The notes: a model not told the origin generated them from the sequence alone. A DNA stretch of 64,000 nt from Methylomarinum sp. Ch1-1 (GCF_030717995.2 NZ_CP157743.1:930001-994000), one strand, 5' to 3'. Counted from the stretch's first letter, positions 1 through 9,108 are shown. Numbers and translations: made by a program.

Positions 1-227
1 CGAACGCTAAACGCATCATTTTCGCTCAAAAATCCCCCGATGGTTGAGTCTACATCCTCAGATACCGAGGATACGGTCAAAAGGACTTGCCAAACAAACC
101 CGCTTGGAGTAGCGTTGATCAATGGATAGGTTCTAAAGTGGCGTTGAAATCCCAATTTATCGCAAGATAATTTCACTTCTTCAGATAATCCAAGCCAAAA
201 AGGATCGTATCTAAAAAGGGGGAAGAG

Positions 228-878
228 ATGAGTAAAGATTATTTTTTCAGCGAAGATAATCAACAGACCGGCCCGTTGGACCTGGAAGCGATCAAAAAGA
301 AGATCACGGAAGGCGTGATCACTTCTCAGACGCTCGTGTGGTGCGAAGGCATGGATAATTGGAAGCCTGCTGATCAAATCCAGGAATTATCGTCATTCTT
401 TAAGAGCCGCGTCCAGCCCCCTCCCTTACCCCGAAATCAGGCGACGCCCCCACCGTTGCCCGACGCCGATGTCCCCGCAGGCTTGAGCTCTTTTGAAGAA
501 AAAGCCTATCGTTTTGCGAAAGCGATGTACCCTCCTTGGAAAGGAAAACAGTTTCCGATCGGAGCCTATGTACGGAAAAACCCGAAGAACGCTGTTTATG
601 TTGTGGCGGGGACGTTCGCCGCCATGATCGCTGTCCTAATCATGTTCGTTTATTCTTTATCTGCCGACAAGGAGCAAGGCCAGCCGCAGTACGCCCAGGG
701 CCAACAGGAAATGCCGATGGGCCAAACGCCTCCTCCGGGCTGGCAGGCACAACACCGCGCCATAATGGATGCGCAACGGGAAATCGGACAGATGAGTCAC
801 GACGCGTACATTTACAAGCGTGACCGGGAGGATAAAATGGATGACTTTCGCCGGAAGATGGAGACAAACGACGAATAA
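228..878 (+). CDS. GYF_2-domain single-pass membrane protein
   Basis: Residues 1-57 look like a GYF_2 (DUF4339) domain: an aromatic start (YFFSEDNQQTGPL) and the typical W..GM..W pattern (VWCEGMDNWKPA, about 37-48). GYF-type domains usually bind proline-rich partners, and a proline-rich linker (about 64-82) follows directly. One hydrophobic segment lies at about 122-145, and the tail is Gln/Pro-rich and then strongly charged. A purine-rich ribosome site (gggggaagag) sits just before the ATG. It stands alone; the preceding 227 bases hold no gene I can support. The function is unknown beyond a probable membrane-anchored adaptor. Confidence 0.8.
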   Translation: MSKDYFFSEDNQQTGPLDLEAIKKKITEGVITSQTLVWCEGMDNWKPADQIQELSSFFKSRVQPPPLPRNQATPPPLPDADVPAGLSSFEEKAYRFAKAMYPPWKGKQFPIGAYVRKNPKNAVYVVAGTFAAMIAVLIMFVYSLSADKEQGQPQYAQGQQEMPMGQTPPPGWQAQHRAIMDAQREIGQMSHDAYIYKRDREDKMDDFRRKMETNDE

Positions 879-894
879 TCCAAGGGCGCTCTAT

Positions 895-917
895 GCTTAC
901 GCTAAGCTTCTTTTTTC
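895..917 (+). terminator. Weak candidate Rho-independent terminator
   Basis: A 5-bp stem (gctta/taagc) with a 3-base loop is followed by a T-rich run (ttcttttttctt), 17 bases after the stop of the GYF_2 gene. The stem is short, so the call is tentative. Confidence 0.4.
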
Positions 918-1288
918 TTATTGCGCATCCGGGTAAGATCGCTTTCTTTACTGAACTTTTGCGCCTCCAATGCGCCGCCGTAAATTTTTCGGGATGAAAA
1001 GTCCTGACACAGGGGGCGTGGCTAACCGTTCACAGCCCTAACCAGACAATGCCGGCAAGCGGTAAGAGCAGAGGGAGACTTCAATTGATTTGCCCGCCAT
1101 GCTTTGTTTTGCATACAGATGTTTCGTAACAAGTCATAGCCACTGATTGCCTCCGGCTTTAAAGTAAAGTCGGTCGGAGCGGGCACAATAGACCAGATAT
1201 CTCAGAGAATTGGCGTCAAACTGCCGACACTGTAGTCGGTAGTAAGTCGCCTAAACGCTTTCGGCACCAATCTACAGGAGGTATTGCG
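918..1288. other. Gene-free stretch before the DUF1328 gene
   Basis: I see no convincing coding frame or RNA gene here. It ends in a very strong ribosome site (aggaggt) 8 bases before the ATG at 1289, so it should contain the promoter of the small membrane-protein pair downstream. Confidence 0.5.
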
Positions 1289-1474
1289 ATGTTACGCTGG
1301 GCATTTATTTTCCTCATTGCCGCCATCTTCGGTTTTGGCGATGTCGCCGCAGTCGCCACCGAGGCGGCGCGCATTTTGTTCTTTGTGTTTCTGGCGCTGT
1401 TCATCATGACGCCGGTTTTCGTTCGCCGTCACCCGTCTCTGGAGCAAACACTATGGATATTTGGGAATTTCTGA
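1289..1474 (+). CDS. DUF1328 family small membrane protein
   Basis: A 61-residue, almost wholly hydrophobic protein with the DUF1328 (YtjA-like) pattern MLRWAFIFLIAAIFGFG near its start and a second hydrophobic stretch (about 30-43). Family members are short inner-membrane proteins of unknown function, often in stress-related loci. The C-terminal part beyond residue 45 is longer than usual and overlaps the next gene. An aggaggt ribosome site supports the start. The overlap with the next stress-type membrane gene suggests translational coupling. Confidence 0.75.
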   Translation: MLRWAFIFLIAAIFGFGDVAAVATEAARILFFVFLALFIMTPVFVRRHPSLEQTLWIFGNF

Positions 1475-1734
1475 CGTTATTAGTTGTTGCCGGCATCTGC
1501 GGCGGATTGGGACAAGCCATTGCTGGTTACTCACGCGTCGGTTGTCTTGGTTCTATCGTACTGGGGTTCATTGGCGCACTTTTGGGCGCGTGGCTTGCAC
1601 GAGCGATGGAATTGCCTGAGCTTTTTGTTATTCGCATCGGTGATGAGGCCGCCTTTCCGATAATATGGTCAATTATCGGGGCGGCTCTTTTTGTGGCTTT
1701 ATTGGGACTTTTGAGTCGCAGGAACTCAGCATAG
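1453..1734 (+). CDS. GlsB/YeaQ/YmgE family stress membrane protein
   Basis: This 93-residue protein has three hydrophobic segments (about 5-24, 31-50, 68-88) and the glycine-rich GGLGQAIAGY and LGSIVLGFIGALLGAWLA runs of the transglycosylase-associated (GlsB/YeaQ) family. These are general-stress inner-membrane proteins without a proven activity. The start overlaps the end of the DUF1328 gene by 22 bases in another frame, so the two are probably co-translated. An acidic loop near residues 55-65 is longer than in many family members. Confidence 0.8.
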   Translation: MDIWEFLTLLVVAGICGGLGQAIAGYSRVGCLGSIVLGFIGALLGAWLARAMELPELFVIRIGDEAAFPIIWSIIGAALFVALLGLLSRRNSA

Positions 1735-1773
1735 TTTGGGGATCAGTCCGAGATATGAAAACAGAGGTGACGC

Positions 1774-4407
1774 ATGAAAAAGAGTACCGAAGTTTGCAGT
1801 CATTTTTTAGTCCACCTGGCGAACGGCTTGCAGCGCTATCCGAAGACGCTGATCCTGTTGACCTGTCTGCTCTGTGGCTGGAGCCTGTTTTATGCGGCCG
1901 GGCATCTCGGCATCGATACAGACACGACCAAAATATTGTCCGAAAAACTGTCTTTTCAGCAGGATCGAAAACGCTTCATTGAAGCCTTTCCTCAGGAAGA
2001 TCAGGCCATATTGGTCGTTGTCGAGACCAATATGCCGGAACAAACCACGAAGGCGCTGGATTACCTCGGAACGCAATTCAGGAAGGAAAAAAAGCAAATA
2101 GAATCGGTCTATATTCCCGGAGCAGGCGATTTTTTTGACCGGCACGGGTTGCTTTATCTCGATCTTGACGAGCTCGATGAACTGGCATCCAAATTGGACG
2201 AAGCCCAACCGTTTATCGGATCGCTGGCCGACGACAACAGCCTGAACGGGTTGTTGTCCATTATCGGACAGGCTATTTCCCAGGAAATTGTTGAACTACC
2301 GGCCGACCTGAACCCTTTGTTGAATAAAATACGGAGAGCGGTCAACGCCGCGGGGGAAGCTAAAACCTATCGGCTGTCCTGGCAGCAAGAGATGCTGGGA
2401 GAAGACCGGGATTTGCTGAGAACCCAACGCTTTATCCTGCTCAAGCCTAAACTGGACTTCAATGAATTGGTGCCTGCCGAAAAGTCGCTGGCGGCCGTGC
2501 GCGTTATCGTGGATGAAGCGAAAACCGTTTTTCCCGACGTGAGTATGCATTTGACCGGTGAAGTCGTGCTGGAACATGATGAATTGATCAGCGTGACCCG
2601 CAGCGCCGAAATAGCCTTAATATTTTCCGTCACTCTGGTCTTTATGGTTTTATATATAGGGCTTCGGTCTATTAGGATGGTGCTGGTCACGCTGACCGTC
2701 CTGCTGATGGGATTGCTGTTGACTTCAGGCTTCGCTGCGCTCGCCATCGGGCATCTCAATATCATTTCCATTGCATTTGCAGTTTTGTATATCGGCATCG
2801 GTGTCGATTACACGATTCAGCTCTGTCTGCGCTATCGGGAATTGCGGCAAAACGAATTGCCACGGTCGCAGGCGCTGAGAGACGCCGTTCGCAAGGTGGG
2901 GCCCTCCATCACCCTGTGCGCGCTGACGACTTCAGCGGCTTTTTTTTCATTCATTCCGACAGCCTACAAGGGCGTTTCGGAACTGGGCATCATCTCCGGC
3001 GTGGGCATATTCATCTCCCTCCTGATTACGCTGACGGTGCTGCCGGCACTGCTGAAGCTGTTCAGGGTGGATACTTCTTCAGCTATCACCGTGGCATCCG
3101 AAGGAATGTTCCCGGATTGGGTTTACCGGTTCCCAATGCGGCACGCAAGCGTTGTCCGGTGGACGTCGGCGGCACTGGTTCTTGCCGGTCTGGGGCTGTT
3201 GACGCAGACCCGGTTCGATTTCAATCCGCTCAATTTGCGCGATCCCGACAGCGAGTCCGTCGCCACATTCAGGGAATTGCTGAAAACCAAGGACACCTCG
3301 CCGATGACGTTAACCGCGCTGGCCAAGAACAAAGACGAAGCGCTTGATAAAGCCCGAAAATTGAAACGTCTGGAAGTGGTCGAAAATGCGATTACCATTT
3401 TCGATTATATTCCCGAGAAACAAAAGGCCAAGCTGGCCATCATCGAGGATTTGTCTTTGGTGTTGGGGCTTCATTTGACGACCTTTCCTCCCATGCATCA
3501 TGATACCGTCGAGAACAACATGGAGGTGTTGGATGAGTTTAAACAGGACATCGACGAGCATTTGGAAGACCAACCGGACAGTGAATTGTCGGGCGCCTTG
3601 CATTTACTGCGCGAAGACTTGGATCAATTCATCGCCAAGCTGCAATCCGAATCCGAGCAGGCCAAAAAGGCCATGCTGGATAAGCTGCAATTCAGCCTGC
3701 TGGACACACTGCCGGCTACCATGAACCTGTTGCTAAAAGGATTGACTGCCGGCCCGGTTACGATCGACACATTGCCGGAGGATCTGAGCGAACGCTGGCT
3801 CAATAAAGACGGCATTTATCGCATCATGATATCGCCTAGTCGCGATCTCAACGAAGCGAAAAATCTGAGGGAATTCGTTACCGAAGTCAGGAAGGTGGCG
3901 CCCCACGCCACCGATTTACCGGTCATTTATCTGGAGTCCGGCAATGCGGTCGTAGGAGCCTTTCAACAAGCATTGGTCAGCGCGTTGGCGGCCATCATAC
4001 TGGTTTTGCTGATCATCCAACGCAGCTTCAAGGATGCGCTGCTGATCCTCCTGCCGTTGATGATGACCGCTATTCTGACCGGGGCGTCGACGGTCGTGAT
4101 GAACAATCCTTTCAATTTCGCCAATATCATCATCATCCCGTTGCTTTTCGGCCTGGGCGTCGATGGCGGCATCTATATCATGTACCGATTGAGAAATCCG
4201 GAACGGGAGCAGAGCGTGTTGCGAACCAGCACGGCGAGAGCCGTATTCTTCAGCCTGTTGACGACGCTCTGCAGTCTGGTCAGCATGGCATTCACGCCAC
4301 ATCCGGGCTTGGCGAGCATGGGTCAATTGCTGGCTATCGGCTTGATCCTGACGATTGTTTGCACGCTAATCGTATTGCCTGCATTTGCCTATAAGGCGGA
4401 AAGATGA
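1774..4407 (+). CDS. MMPL/RND-family exporter, HpnN-like
   Basis: An 877-residue protein with the two-repeat layout of RND superfamily exporters of the MMPL/HAE3 type. There is a first membrane helix at about 22-45, a large periplasmic loop, a block of five helices (about 275-430), a second large loop, and a final five-helix block (about 735-870). The segment IGVDYTIQLCLRYRELR after a hydrophobic helix, and the matching GLGVDGGIYIMYRLR in the second half, are family hallmarks. Size and shape match HpnN, which moves hopanoids to the outer membrane, so a lipid or hydrophobic substrate is likely. The substrate itself cannot be read from sequence and no hopanoid genes adjoin it. Confidence 0.82.
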   Translation: MKKSTEVCSHFLVHLANGLQRYPKTLILLTCLLCGWSLFYAAGHLGIDTDTTKILSEKLSFQQDRKRFIEAFPQEDQAILVVVETNMPEQTTKALDYLGTQFRKEKKQIESVYIPGAGDFFDRHGLLYLDLDELDELASKLDEAQPFIGSLADDNSLNGLLSIIGQAISQEIVELPADLNPLLNKIRRAVNAAGEAKTYRLSWQQEMLGEDRDLLRTQRFILLKPKLDFNELVPAEKSLAAVRVIVDEAKTVFPDVSMHLTGEVVLEHDELISVTRSAEIALIFSVTLVFMVLYIGLRSIRMVLVTLTVLLMGLLLTSGFAALAIGHLNIISIAFAVLYIGIGVDYTIQLCLRYRELRQNELPRSQALRDAVRKVGPSITLCALTTSAAFFSFIPTAYKGVSELGIISGVGIFISLLITLTVLPALLKLFRVDTSSAITVASEGMFPDWVYRFPMRHASVVRWTSAALVLAGLGLLTQTRFDFNPLNLRDPDSESVATFRELLKTKDTSPMTLTALAKNKDEALDKARKLKRLEVVENAITIFDYIPEKQKAKLAIIEDLSLVLGLHLTTFPPMHHDTVENNMEVLDEFKQDIDEHLEDQPDSELSGALHLLREDLDQFIAKLQSESEQAKKAMLDKLQFSLLDTLPATMNLLLKGLTAGPVTIDTLPEDLSERWLNKDGIYRIMISPSRDLNEAKNLREFVTEVRKVAPHATDLPVIYLESGNAVVGAFQQALVSALAAIILVLLIIQRSFKDALLILLPLMMTAILTGASTVVMNNPFNFANIIIIPLLFGLGVDGGIYIMYRLRNPEREQSVLRTSTARAVFFSLLTTLCSLVSMAFTPHPGLASMGQLLAIGLILTIVCTLIVLPAFAYKAER

Positions 4408-4498
4408 ATTCTGTTCTCTACTCTACCCCCTTCGTTCCTTTGAGTAAAAAAGGTCTCAGAAAATATACAATTAAAGACAAAAACGCCGAGTCGGGCAT

Positions 4499-5057
4499 GT
4501 GTTTCAAGGTCGATTTAAGGCCATCTTGGTTGAAAAAGATTCATATTTATTGGAGTTAGCGCGTTATATTGTTTTGAATCCTGTTCGTGCGCAAATGGTC
4601 AGAAATGCGAAGCAGTGGCCTTGGAGCAGTTATCGAGCAACGGCGGGTTATGCAGATAAGCCTCCTTGTCTAACCACCGACTGGATACTTGCTGAATTTT
4701 CGGAGAGTAAAAAACAAGCCCAGCGACGTTACTGTGATTTTGTTGATGCCGGTAAAAGACAACCGTCCCCTTGGCAACAGTTAAAAAACCAGATTTATTT
4801 GGGGAATGATGATTTTATTAATGCTGTGCAGGGTAAATGAACAATCGCTAAAAGATATTCCCAAAAAACAAAAACGGGCTCCTATAAAATCATTGACATA
4901 TTATTCTGAGCATTATGATAGTCGTCAGGAAGGCATGGCTCGTGCTTATTTAAGTGGCCACTATGCGCTCGTCGAAATCGGTCATCATTTTGGCGTGAGT
5001 TATGCCACTGTCAGTAGGGCAGTAAAGGCTGTAGAGCAAAACAAATGTAAAATGTAA
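4499..5057 (+). pseudogene. REP-associated tyrosine transposase (RAYT) remnant
   Basis: The stretch FQGRFKAILVEKDSYLLELARYIVLNPVRA followed by WPWSSYRATAGY is diagnostic of REP-associated Y1 transposases. The N-terminal part with the HUH motif is missing: the frame opens in mid-domain at a GTG, with no matching sequence upstream. The reading frame also breaks near 4835. The first frame stops after INAVQGK, and the C-terminal half (KDIPKKQKRAPIKSLTYYSEHY, ending in the helix-turn-helix IGHHFGVSYATVSRAV) continues in another frame to 5057. Both faults make an active enzyme unlikely. REP-like hairpins, the usual partners of RAYTs, are present elsewhere in the window (30.3 and 42.4 kb). Confidence 0.85.
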
Positions 5058-5114
5058 GGCCCCCCTCTTTTGCCCCCTCTTTTTCCGCCGTTGCTTTTCT
5101 TGATCGTTTCAGTT

Positions 5115-5978
5115 TTATCCGTTGTTGTTTGACAGCTCGTCATGCAAGCCGCGATTCAGTGCTTCCAGTAGTTCCAAGTTTTCTTCAAATTGTCCCGGTG
5201 TGTTCATCATGTCTTCAACCAGCCGATAAATGCGTTGTTGTCCGGTTTCATGCTGCAAAATATCTAAGAGCAATTGCCTATTTACCGGGGAAAGCATTTT
5301 AGCCATTTCCCGCCCCAACATTCTGGCTCCGGCGACATTATAATCGGTGTCGTCATCCATTAGGTCATCGTGTTGTTGCCAAAATAAGCCGTCATTCCCG
5401 GCATCCACATAGTTGCGTAAGATGAAGGCAATATCCAAGGCGTCTTTTTTTCGTTTCTGATGATCACGCTCATTCCAGGCTATGATTTTCAATATCATCA
5501 GGCCGACTGGTGTCACGACATGCACATCTAATGGTGGATTGTCGCTGAGTCTAACCCCTTGCGTGTTGTCGTAGGCTTCCTGAAAACCTTTTACGGTCAT
5601 TTCGATATCGAAATCCGGCGGCCAACTGATATTGCCGTCGCTTGCAATATCGCCGAACGGAACGATATCCACCGGGATCTCATTTCGATAAGCTAACCGT
5701 TGAGCTTGCTTGGTTTGGGTAAATTGGCCGGTTTCGATCAACTGTCTCTTTAACAGCTCAAAGTCTTGCCAGCTTGCAACCTCTATTGCTAAATCGATGT
5801 CTCTGGTCGCTCGGGGCGCTTTGATGCCGTAAACATGTTCAAAAATAATGTCTCTTGCGGTCGCGCCAATGATAAAAAACGGCAGGTTATTTTGTTCAGC
5901 TATGTCGGTGATCAGCGCGTAAATTGAAACTATTGCTTCGCTAATCTTCCCGGAAATGTTCTGCAAGTTCTCGCTCAT
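5115..5978 (-). CDS. AbiEii-like nucleotidyltransferase (putative toxin of a type IV-like pair)
   Basis: This 287-residue protein has a nucleotidyltransferase core: FFIIGATARDII (about 34-45), then RATRDIDLAIEV (56-67), where D60 and D62 would be the metal-binding pair. A third acidic strand follows (IPVDIVPFG, about 106-114). C-terminal helices include the KKDALDIAFIL segment common in AbiEii/COG4914 proteins. In AbiE systems the nucleotidyltransferase is the growth-inhibiting partner used in abortive phage defence. It follows and overlaps the antitoxin-like gene by about 38 bases, suggesting coupled expression. Whether it is a toxin or a housekeeping transferase cannot be settled here. Confidence 0.72.
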   Translation of the reverse strand: MSENLQNISGKISEAIVSIYALITDIAEQNNLPFFIIGATARDIIFEHVYGIKAPRATRDIDLAIEVASWQDFELLKRQLIETGQFTQTKQAQRLAYRNEIPVDIVPFGDIASDGNISWPPDFDIEMTVKGFQEAYDNTQGVRLSDNPPLDVHVVTPVGLMILKIIAWNERDHQKRKKDALDIAFILRNYVDAGNDGLFWQQHDDLMDDDTDYNVAGARMLGREMAKMLSPVNRQLLLDILQHETGQQRIYRLVEDMMNTPGQFEENLELLEALNRGLHDELSNNNG

Positions 5979-6969
5979 AAATGATTTGTGCCGTTTCCAT
6001 GTTTCTCGGGTCCCCAGTCGCCATCAGGTCCGCGTAGGCAAGTATCGGATTGACGATATCCGTTCGATCGGATTCATGTTCGACATCCCAAAATGCCTTG
6101 AGGATTTCGATATCGCCGTTCGGGTCTTTTCGTAACTTGTTTATAGCTCTCAGTTTGCTTATCCGCTTTTCATCCACATAGACCGTTACGGTTTGCGGTT
6201 TTAAATAATGCGTGAGCCTGTCTGCGGCTACTTCGCCGCCCCAGTAGGCGTGTAGATTATGCAGATCGGCTTTTCGCCACCAGTCCGGATCAGGCGCACG
6301 GTATCTGCCGGTTTCAAGCTTAGGCCTGAGTTGTTCCGGGTAAGCTACCTGCCAGCGTTCCAATAGCTTTTTTCGGTTTTTCAAGCGCCGCCCGCGATCA
6401 CCCATATCGATAATATGGCCCATTCCCGTTAAGTCCTTGAACACAATTCCTACGGCTCCAAGTGAAACTTGCGCAGTTTGCGCAATGTCACGATAGGGCG
6501 CATTGACTAAATCCGGATGACACAGAAAAGCAAAAACGACTTTCAAACCGGTTGCCCTGAAGGCACGGTTCAATTTTGGAGTAGTCGCTTGCTCTTCGGC
6601 TGGCTTATTGCCTTTGATATAGATATAAACTGGCAGGGCGTTTATATAAGCATTACCGGCGGTATCAAGAAACCAAATATCCATCGCCTTGAGTCGTTCC
6701 GCCATGATCGGGTTGATATATTCGGCGATGAGTATTCCTTGCTCCTCTGCATGGTAAAATTGATTGCGTATATTCGCCAAGATTGGAATAGTGACTCTTT
6801 TTTTGAACTGGATAGCTAAAGGTATTTTTTTGACACCGGTATGCAAAATACCTGTTGCATCCATGTCCTTGTCTTCATGGAAATAGTGATCGATCTCAAT
6901 CGTAAAACCAGTATGCTCCCTGAAATTTTCTACAGCCTTGTCTATTTGCCCCGTATCTTTAGTTTTCAC
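5941..6969 (-). CDS. AbiEi-family antitoxin-like protein with winged helix
   Basis: A 342-residue protein, first gene of a two-gene unit. The central part (about 150-200, NAPYRDIAQTAQVSLGAVGIVFKDL) reads as a winged helix-turn-helix, preceded by an N-terminal alpha/beta domain with an IAEYINPIMAERLKAMDIWFLD segment. This layout matches the AbiEi/COG4861 proteins that pair with nucleotidyltransferases. The start is a GTG at 6969; the next methionine lies about 34 residues in. AbiEi antitoxins repress their own operon, and an inverted repeat upstream fits this. Confidence 0.68.
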   Translation of the reverse strand: MKTKDTGQIDKAVENFREHTGFTIEIDHYFHEDKDMDATGILHTGVKKIPLAIQFKKRVTIPILANIRNQFYHAEEQGILIAEYINPIMAERLKAMDIWFLDTAGNAYINALPVYIYIKGNKPAEEQATTPKLNRAFRATGLKVVFAFLCHPDLVNAPYRDIAQTAQVSLGAVGIVFKDLTGMGHIIDMGDRGRRLKNRKKLLERWQVAYPEQLRPKLETGRYRAPDPDWWRKADLHNLHAYWGGEVAADRLTHYLKPQTVTVYVDEKRISKLRAINKLRKDPNGDIEILKAFWDVEHESDRTDIVNPILAYADLMATGDPRNMETAQIIYERELAEHFRED

Positions 6970-7010
6970 TCTAGTTATCTCTTGGCGCTTTAACTTTGTT
7001 CATTATTTTA

Positions 7011-7052
7011 GCGTGTTCATTAAAAATGTACATATGTAAGAAATGAACGCGC
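7011..7052. promoter_or_regulatory. Inverted repeat, candidate operator of the AbiE-like operon
   Basis: Arms gcgtgttcatt (7011-7021) and aatgaacgcgc (7042-7052) match at 10 of 11 positions when one is reverse-complemented. A perfect 10-bp palindrome tacatatgta (7029-7038) sits between them, and an extra gttcatt half-copy lies at 6998-7004. The site is about 40-80 bases upstream of the GTG start of the antitoxin-like gene, where autorepression would act. Confidence 0.5.
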
Positions 7053-7247
7053 GCAATAAAACGCATCTTCCATAAATTTGGCAATCATTAGCGGCAGGAA
7101 TTACGCACGGTTATGGCTCTAGAAAGAAAAGCTCAACCAAAAGTTATATATCAATAAATGATAGCATCAGAGGCTCTGACGATTTTTGAATTAACAAGGT
7201 GTGGTGTGGGGAAGAGCAGCACTATATGCTATTGATGTGTGATAAAA

Positions 7248-7295
7248 AATGGAGCCAATGGCGGGAGTCGAACCCGCGACCTACTGGTTACGAAT
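7248..7295. repeat. Island end with tRNA-Thr 3' remnant (attachment site copy)
   Basis: The sequence repeats the last part of the tRNA-Thr gene (T arm, acceptor and CCA, minus strand) up to the anticodon loop. It differs at one position (g for a at 7287) from 14706-14753. Beyond ttacgaat the two copies diverge, marking the edge of the crossover region. Confidence 0.88.
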
Positions 7296-7414
7296 TCTAC
7301 GTCCCTGTGTTTTACCGAGTCCTACTAATTTCTACGCTGTCTCGAATCCCTTGATTTACATGGCCTTGACTGTATTATCTAGTCATACGGTCACCGACCG
7401 ACTTTGACACAGTC

Positions 7415-7439
7415 TGCCTACTATATGCCTACTAATTTT
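7415..7439. repeat. Candidate integrase arm-type site, left
   Basis: A 25-bp sequence containing two gcctacta units (tgcctactatatgcctacta and on) recurs at 14632-14656 with one mismatch. A further cctactaattt stands at 7321-7331, and an inverted tagtaggc lies just before the integrase ATG. Repeats inside both island ends are what arm-binding sites of tyrosine integrases look like. Confidence 0.5.
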
Positions 7440-7470
7440 TTAGTAGGCGTGAATCAAGAGGATAAAGAGC

Positions 7471-8700
7471 ATGGCATCAAAAATTAAGCTGACAAAATCA
7501 GCCGTCGATAAACTACCGCTGCCTGAATCCGGTCAGGTCATCTATTGGGACACAGATTTGTCGGGTTTCGGTCTGCGCGTTGGCAAACAGTCGAAGGCGT
7601 TTATCTGTGAGCGCCGTATCGACGGAAAAACCGTTAGGACAACATTAGGCAAGCATCCGGCTTTAACGGCTCCTGTAGCGCGAAAAATGGCTCAGGAGAC
7701 GCTTGGCGATATGACTAGAGGTATTAACCCCACTGCTGAGAAACAGGAACGCAAAGCAAAAGCCGTGACACTGGAACAGGTGTTTGATGAGTTTATGGCC
7801 GGACGATCTTTAAAACCGAGAACAGTCTACGATTACAAGCGCGCGATGGAGGTGGCTTACGGTGACTGGTATCGAAAGAGCATTGTGGACATCAGTAAAG
7901 ATATGGTCGAGCGCCGACATAAAAAGATCGGTGAAGAACGCGGCCATGCATACGCCAATCTATCCGCTCGCGTGTTACGCTCTGTATTGAACTTCGCTTC
8001 CGCCAAATATGAAGACTCTAAAGGCAATTCGATACTCCCAGAAAACCCAGTATCTCGACTTTCCAAAACAAAACAATGGTATCGAGTGGACCGCCGGACA
8101 GGTCACCTTAAAGCGCATGAGTTAAAAGCGTGGTTCGATGCGGTGCTGGCAATAGACAATCCCGTAATTCGTGATTACATGCAATTTGTTTTGTTGACAG
8201 GGTGTCGGCGTCAAGAGGCCGCGCGGTTAAGGTGGGACGATGTTTCTTTTGAGGACCGTAGTTTCTTTATTCGTGACCCGAAGAATAAAAACCCTATTGT
8301 GCTGCCGCTGAGTGATTACCTGGCTGATTTACTGAAAGGCCGCAAGGTTGGTAATGATAGCCCTTTCGTGTTTCCTGCTGATTCGGCAAGCGGTCATTTA
8401 GCAGAACCTAAGAAGCGGGTTATTGCTGTGGGCGAGTCTATTGGTAATCACTTCACCTTACACGATCTACGCCGAACGTTTATCACTATCGCCGAAAGTT
8501 TGGATATTAGCCACTATACGCTAAAGGCATTGGTTAATCATAAAATGGATAGCAGCGATATTACCAGCAGCTATTTACAATTGAATACCGAACGTTTACG
8601 CGAGCCTATGCAGAGAATCACCGACTTTGTTTTGAGATCTGCTGAGATTCGACAATCCGCTGAGGTTGTGGAGCTGGATCGGGTCAGGGTGGCAAAATAA
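7471..8700 (+). CDS. Tyrosine recombinase integrase (P4-like)
   Basis: This 409-residue integrase has the N-terminal arm-binding domain typical of P4-type enzymes (about 1-90, including the YWDTDLSGFGLRV pattern). A core-binding domain follows (about 98-200), then the catalytic domain. Active-site residues are visible: R246 in TGCRRQE, H331 and R334 in HDLRR, H357 in VNHKM, and the nucleophile Y368 in SSYLQL. All are present, so the enzyme should be active. It integrates and excises the island at the tRNA-Thr gene. It reads away from the remnant attachment site, about 175 bases distant, with candidate arm sites in between. Confidence 0.95.
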   Translation: MASKIKLTKSAVDKLPLPESGQVIYWDTDLSGFGLRVGKQSKAFICERRIDGKTVRTTLGKHPALTAPVARKMAQETLGDMTRGINPTAEKQERKAKAVTLEQVFDEFMAGRSLKPRTVYDYKRAMEVAYGDWYRKSIVDISKDMVERRHKKIGEERGHAYANLSARVLRSVLNFASAKYEDSKGNSILPENPVSRLSKTKQWYRVDRRTGHLKAHELKAWFDAVLAIDNPVIRDYMQFVLLTGCRRQEAARLRWDDVSFEDRSFFIRDPKNKNPIVLPLSDYLADLLKGRKVGNDSPFVFPADSASGHLAEPKKRVIAVGESIGNHFTLHDLRRTFITIAESLDISHYTLKALVNHKMDSSDITSSYLQLNTERLREPMQRITDFVLRSAEIRQSAEVVELDRVRVAK

Positions 8701-8797
8701 TTTTTTTTCATCAAATAAGCCGCGCGTGACTATATTGGGATGTAAGGCTGGAGCGTAGTGCATCAGCCTCCTTAATATTGATATGAGGATTGGTTTA

Positions 8798-8983
8798 ATG
8801 AGTGATGTTTTGCTCTGCACGAAAGAAGTTTCTAAACGATATGGTTTTACTATGGCATGGCTGGAGCAACAGCGTTGGCGAGGAACTGGGCCGAAGTATA
8901 TTAAAATCGGGCGGATGGTGAAATACCGTGTCGCTGACATTGAAGAGTATTTGAAAAGCTGTGAGGTGAAGCCGTGTGCCTAA
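8798..8983 (+). CDS. AlpA/Xis-like helix-turn-helix protein
   Basis: A 61-residue protein with a MerR-like (HTH_17) fold: LCTKEVSKRYGFTMAWLEQQRW followed by GPKYIKIGRMVKYRVADIEEYL. This is the pattern of AlpA regulators and excisionases that steer integrases toward excision. The ATG at 8798 is preferred over 8783 because gagga lies 8 bases upstream. It follows the integrase by about 100 bases on the same strand. Whether it activates the integrase gene or bends DNA at the att site is not decided by sequence. Confidence 0.8.
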   Translation: MSDVLLCTKEVSKRYGFTMAWLEQQRWRGTGPKYIKIGRMVKYRVADIEEYLKSCEVKPCA

Positions 8984-9108
8984 CTGTATGAGCGGTGACG
9001 GGCAAAACCGGCTGAGGTGATAAAAAGAAAAGGAAAGTTTTTTTCCTGTCTTTTTTGCTTATCTGGTGACACTATTGCCGCTCAATTAATTAAAACGCAA
9101 GTGGTTCT

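Noticed and set aside
7250-7340. A second complete tRNA gene at the left island end
   Set aside because: The match to tRNA-Thr stops in the anticodon loop; no D arm or 5' acceptor strand follows, so it is only the attachment-site remnant.
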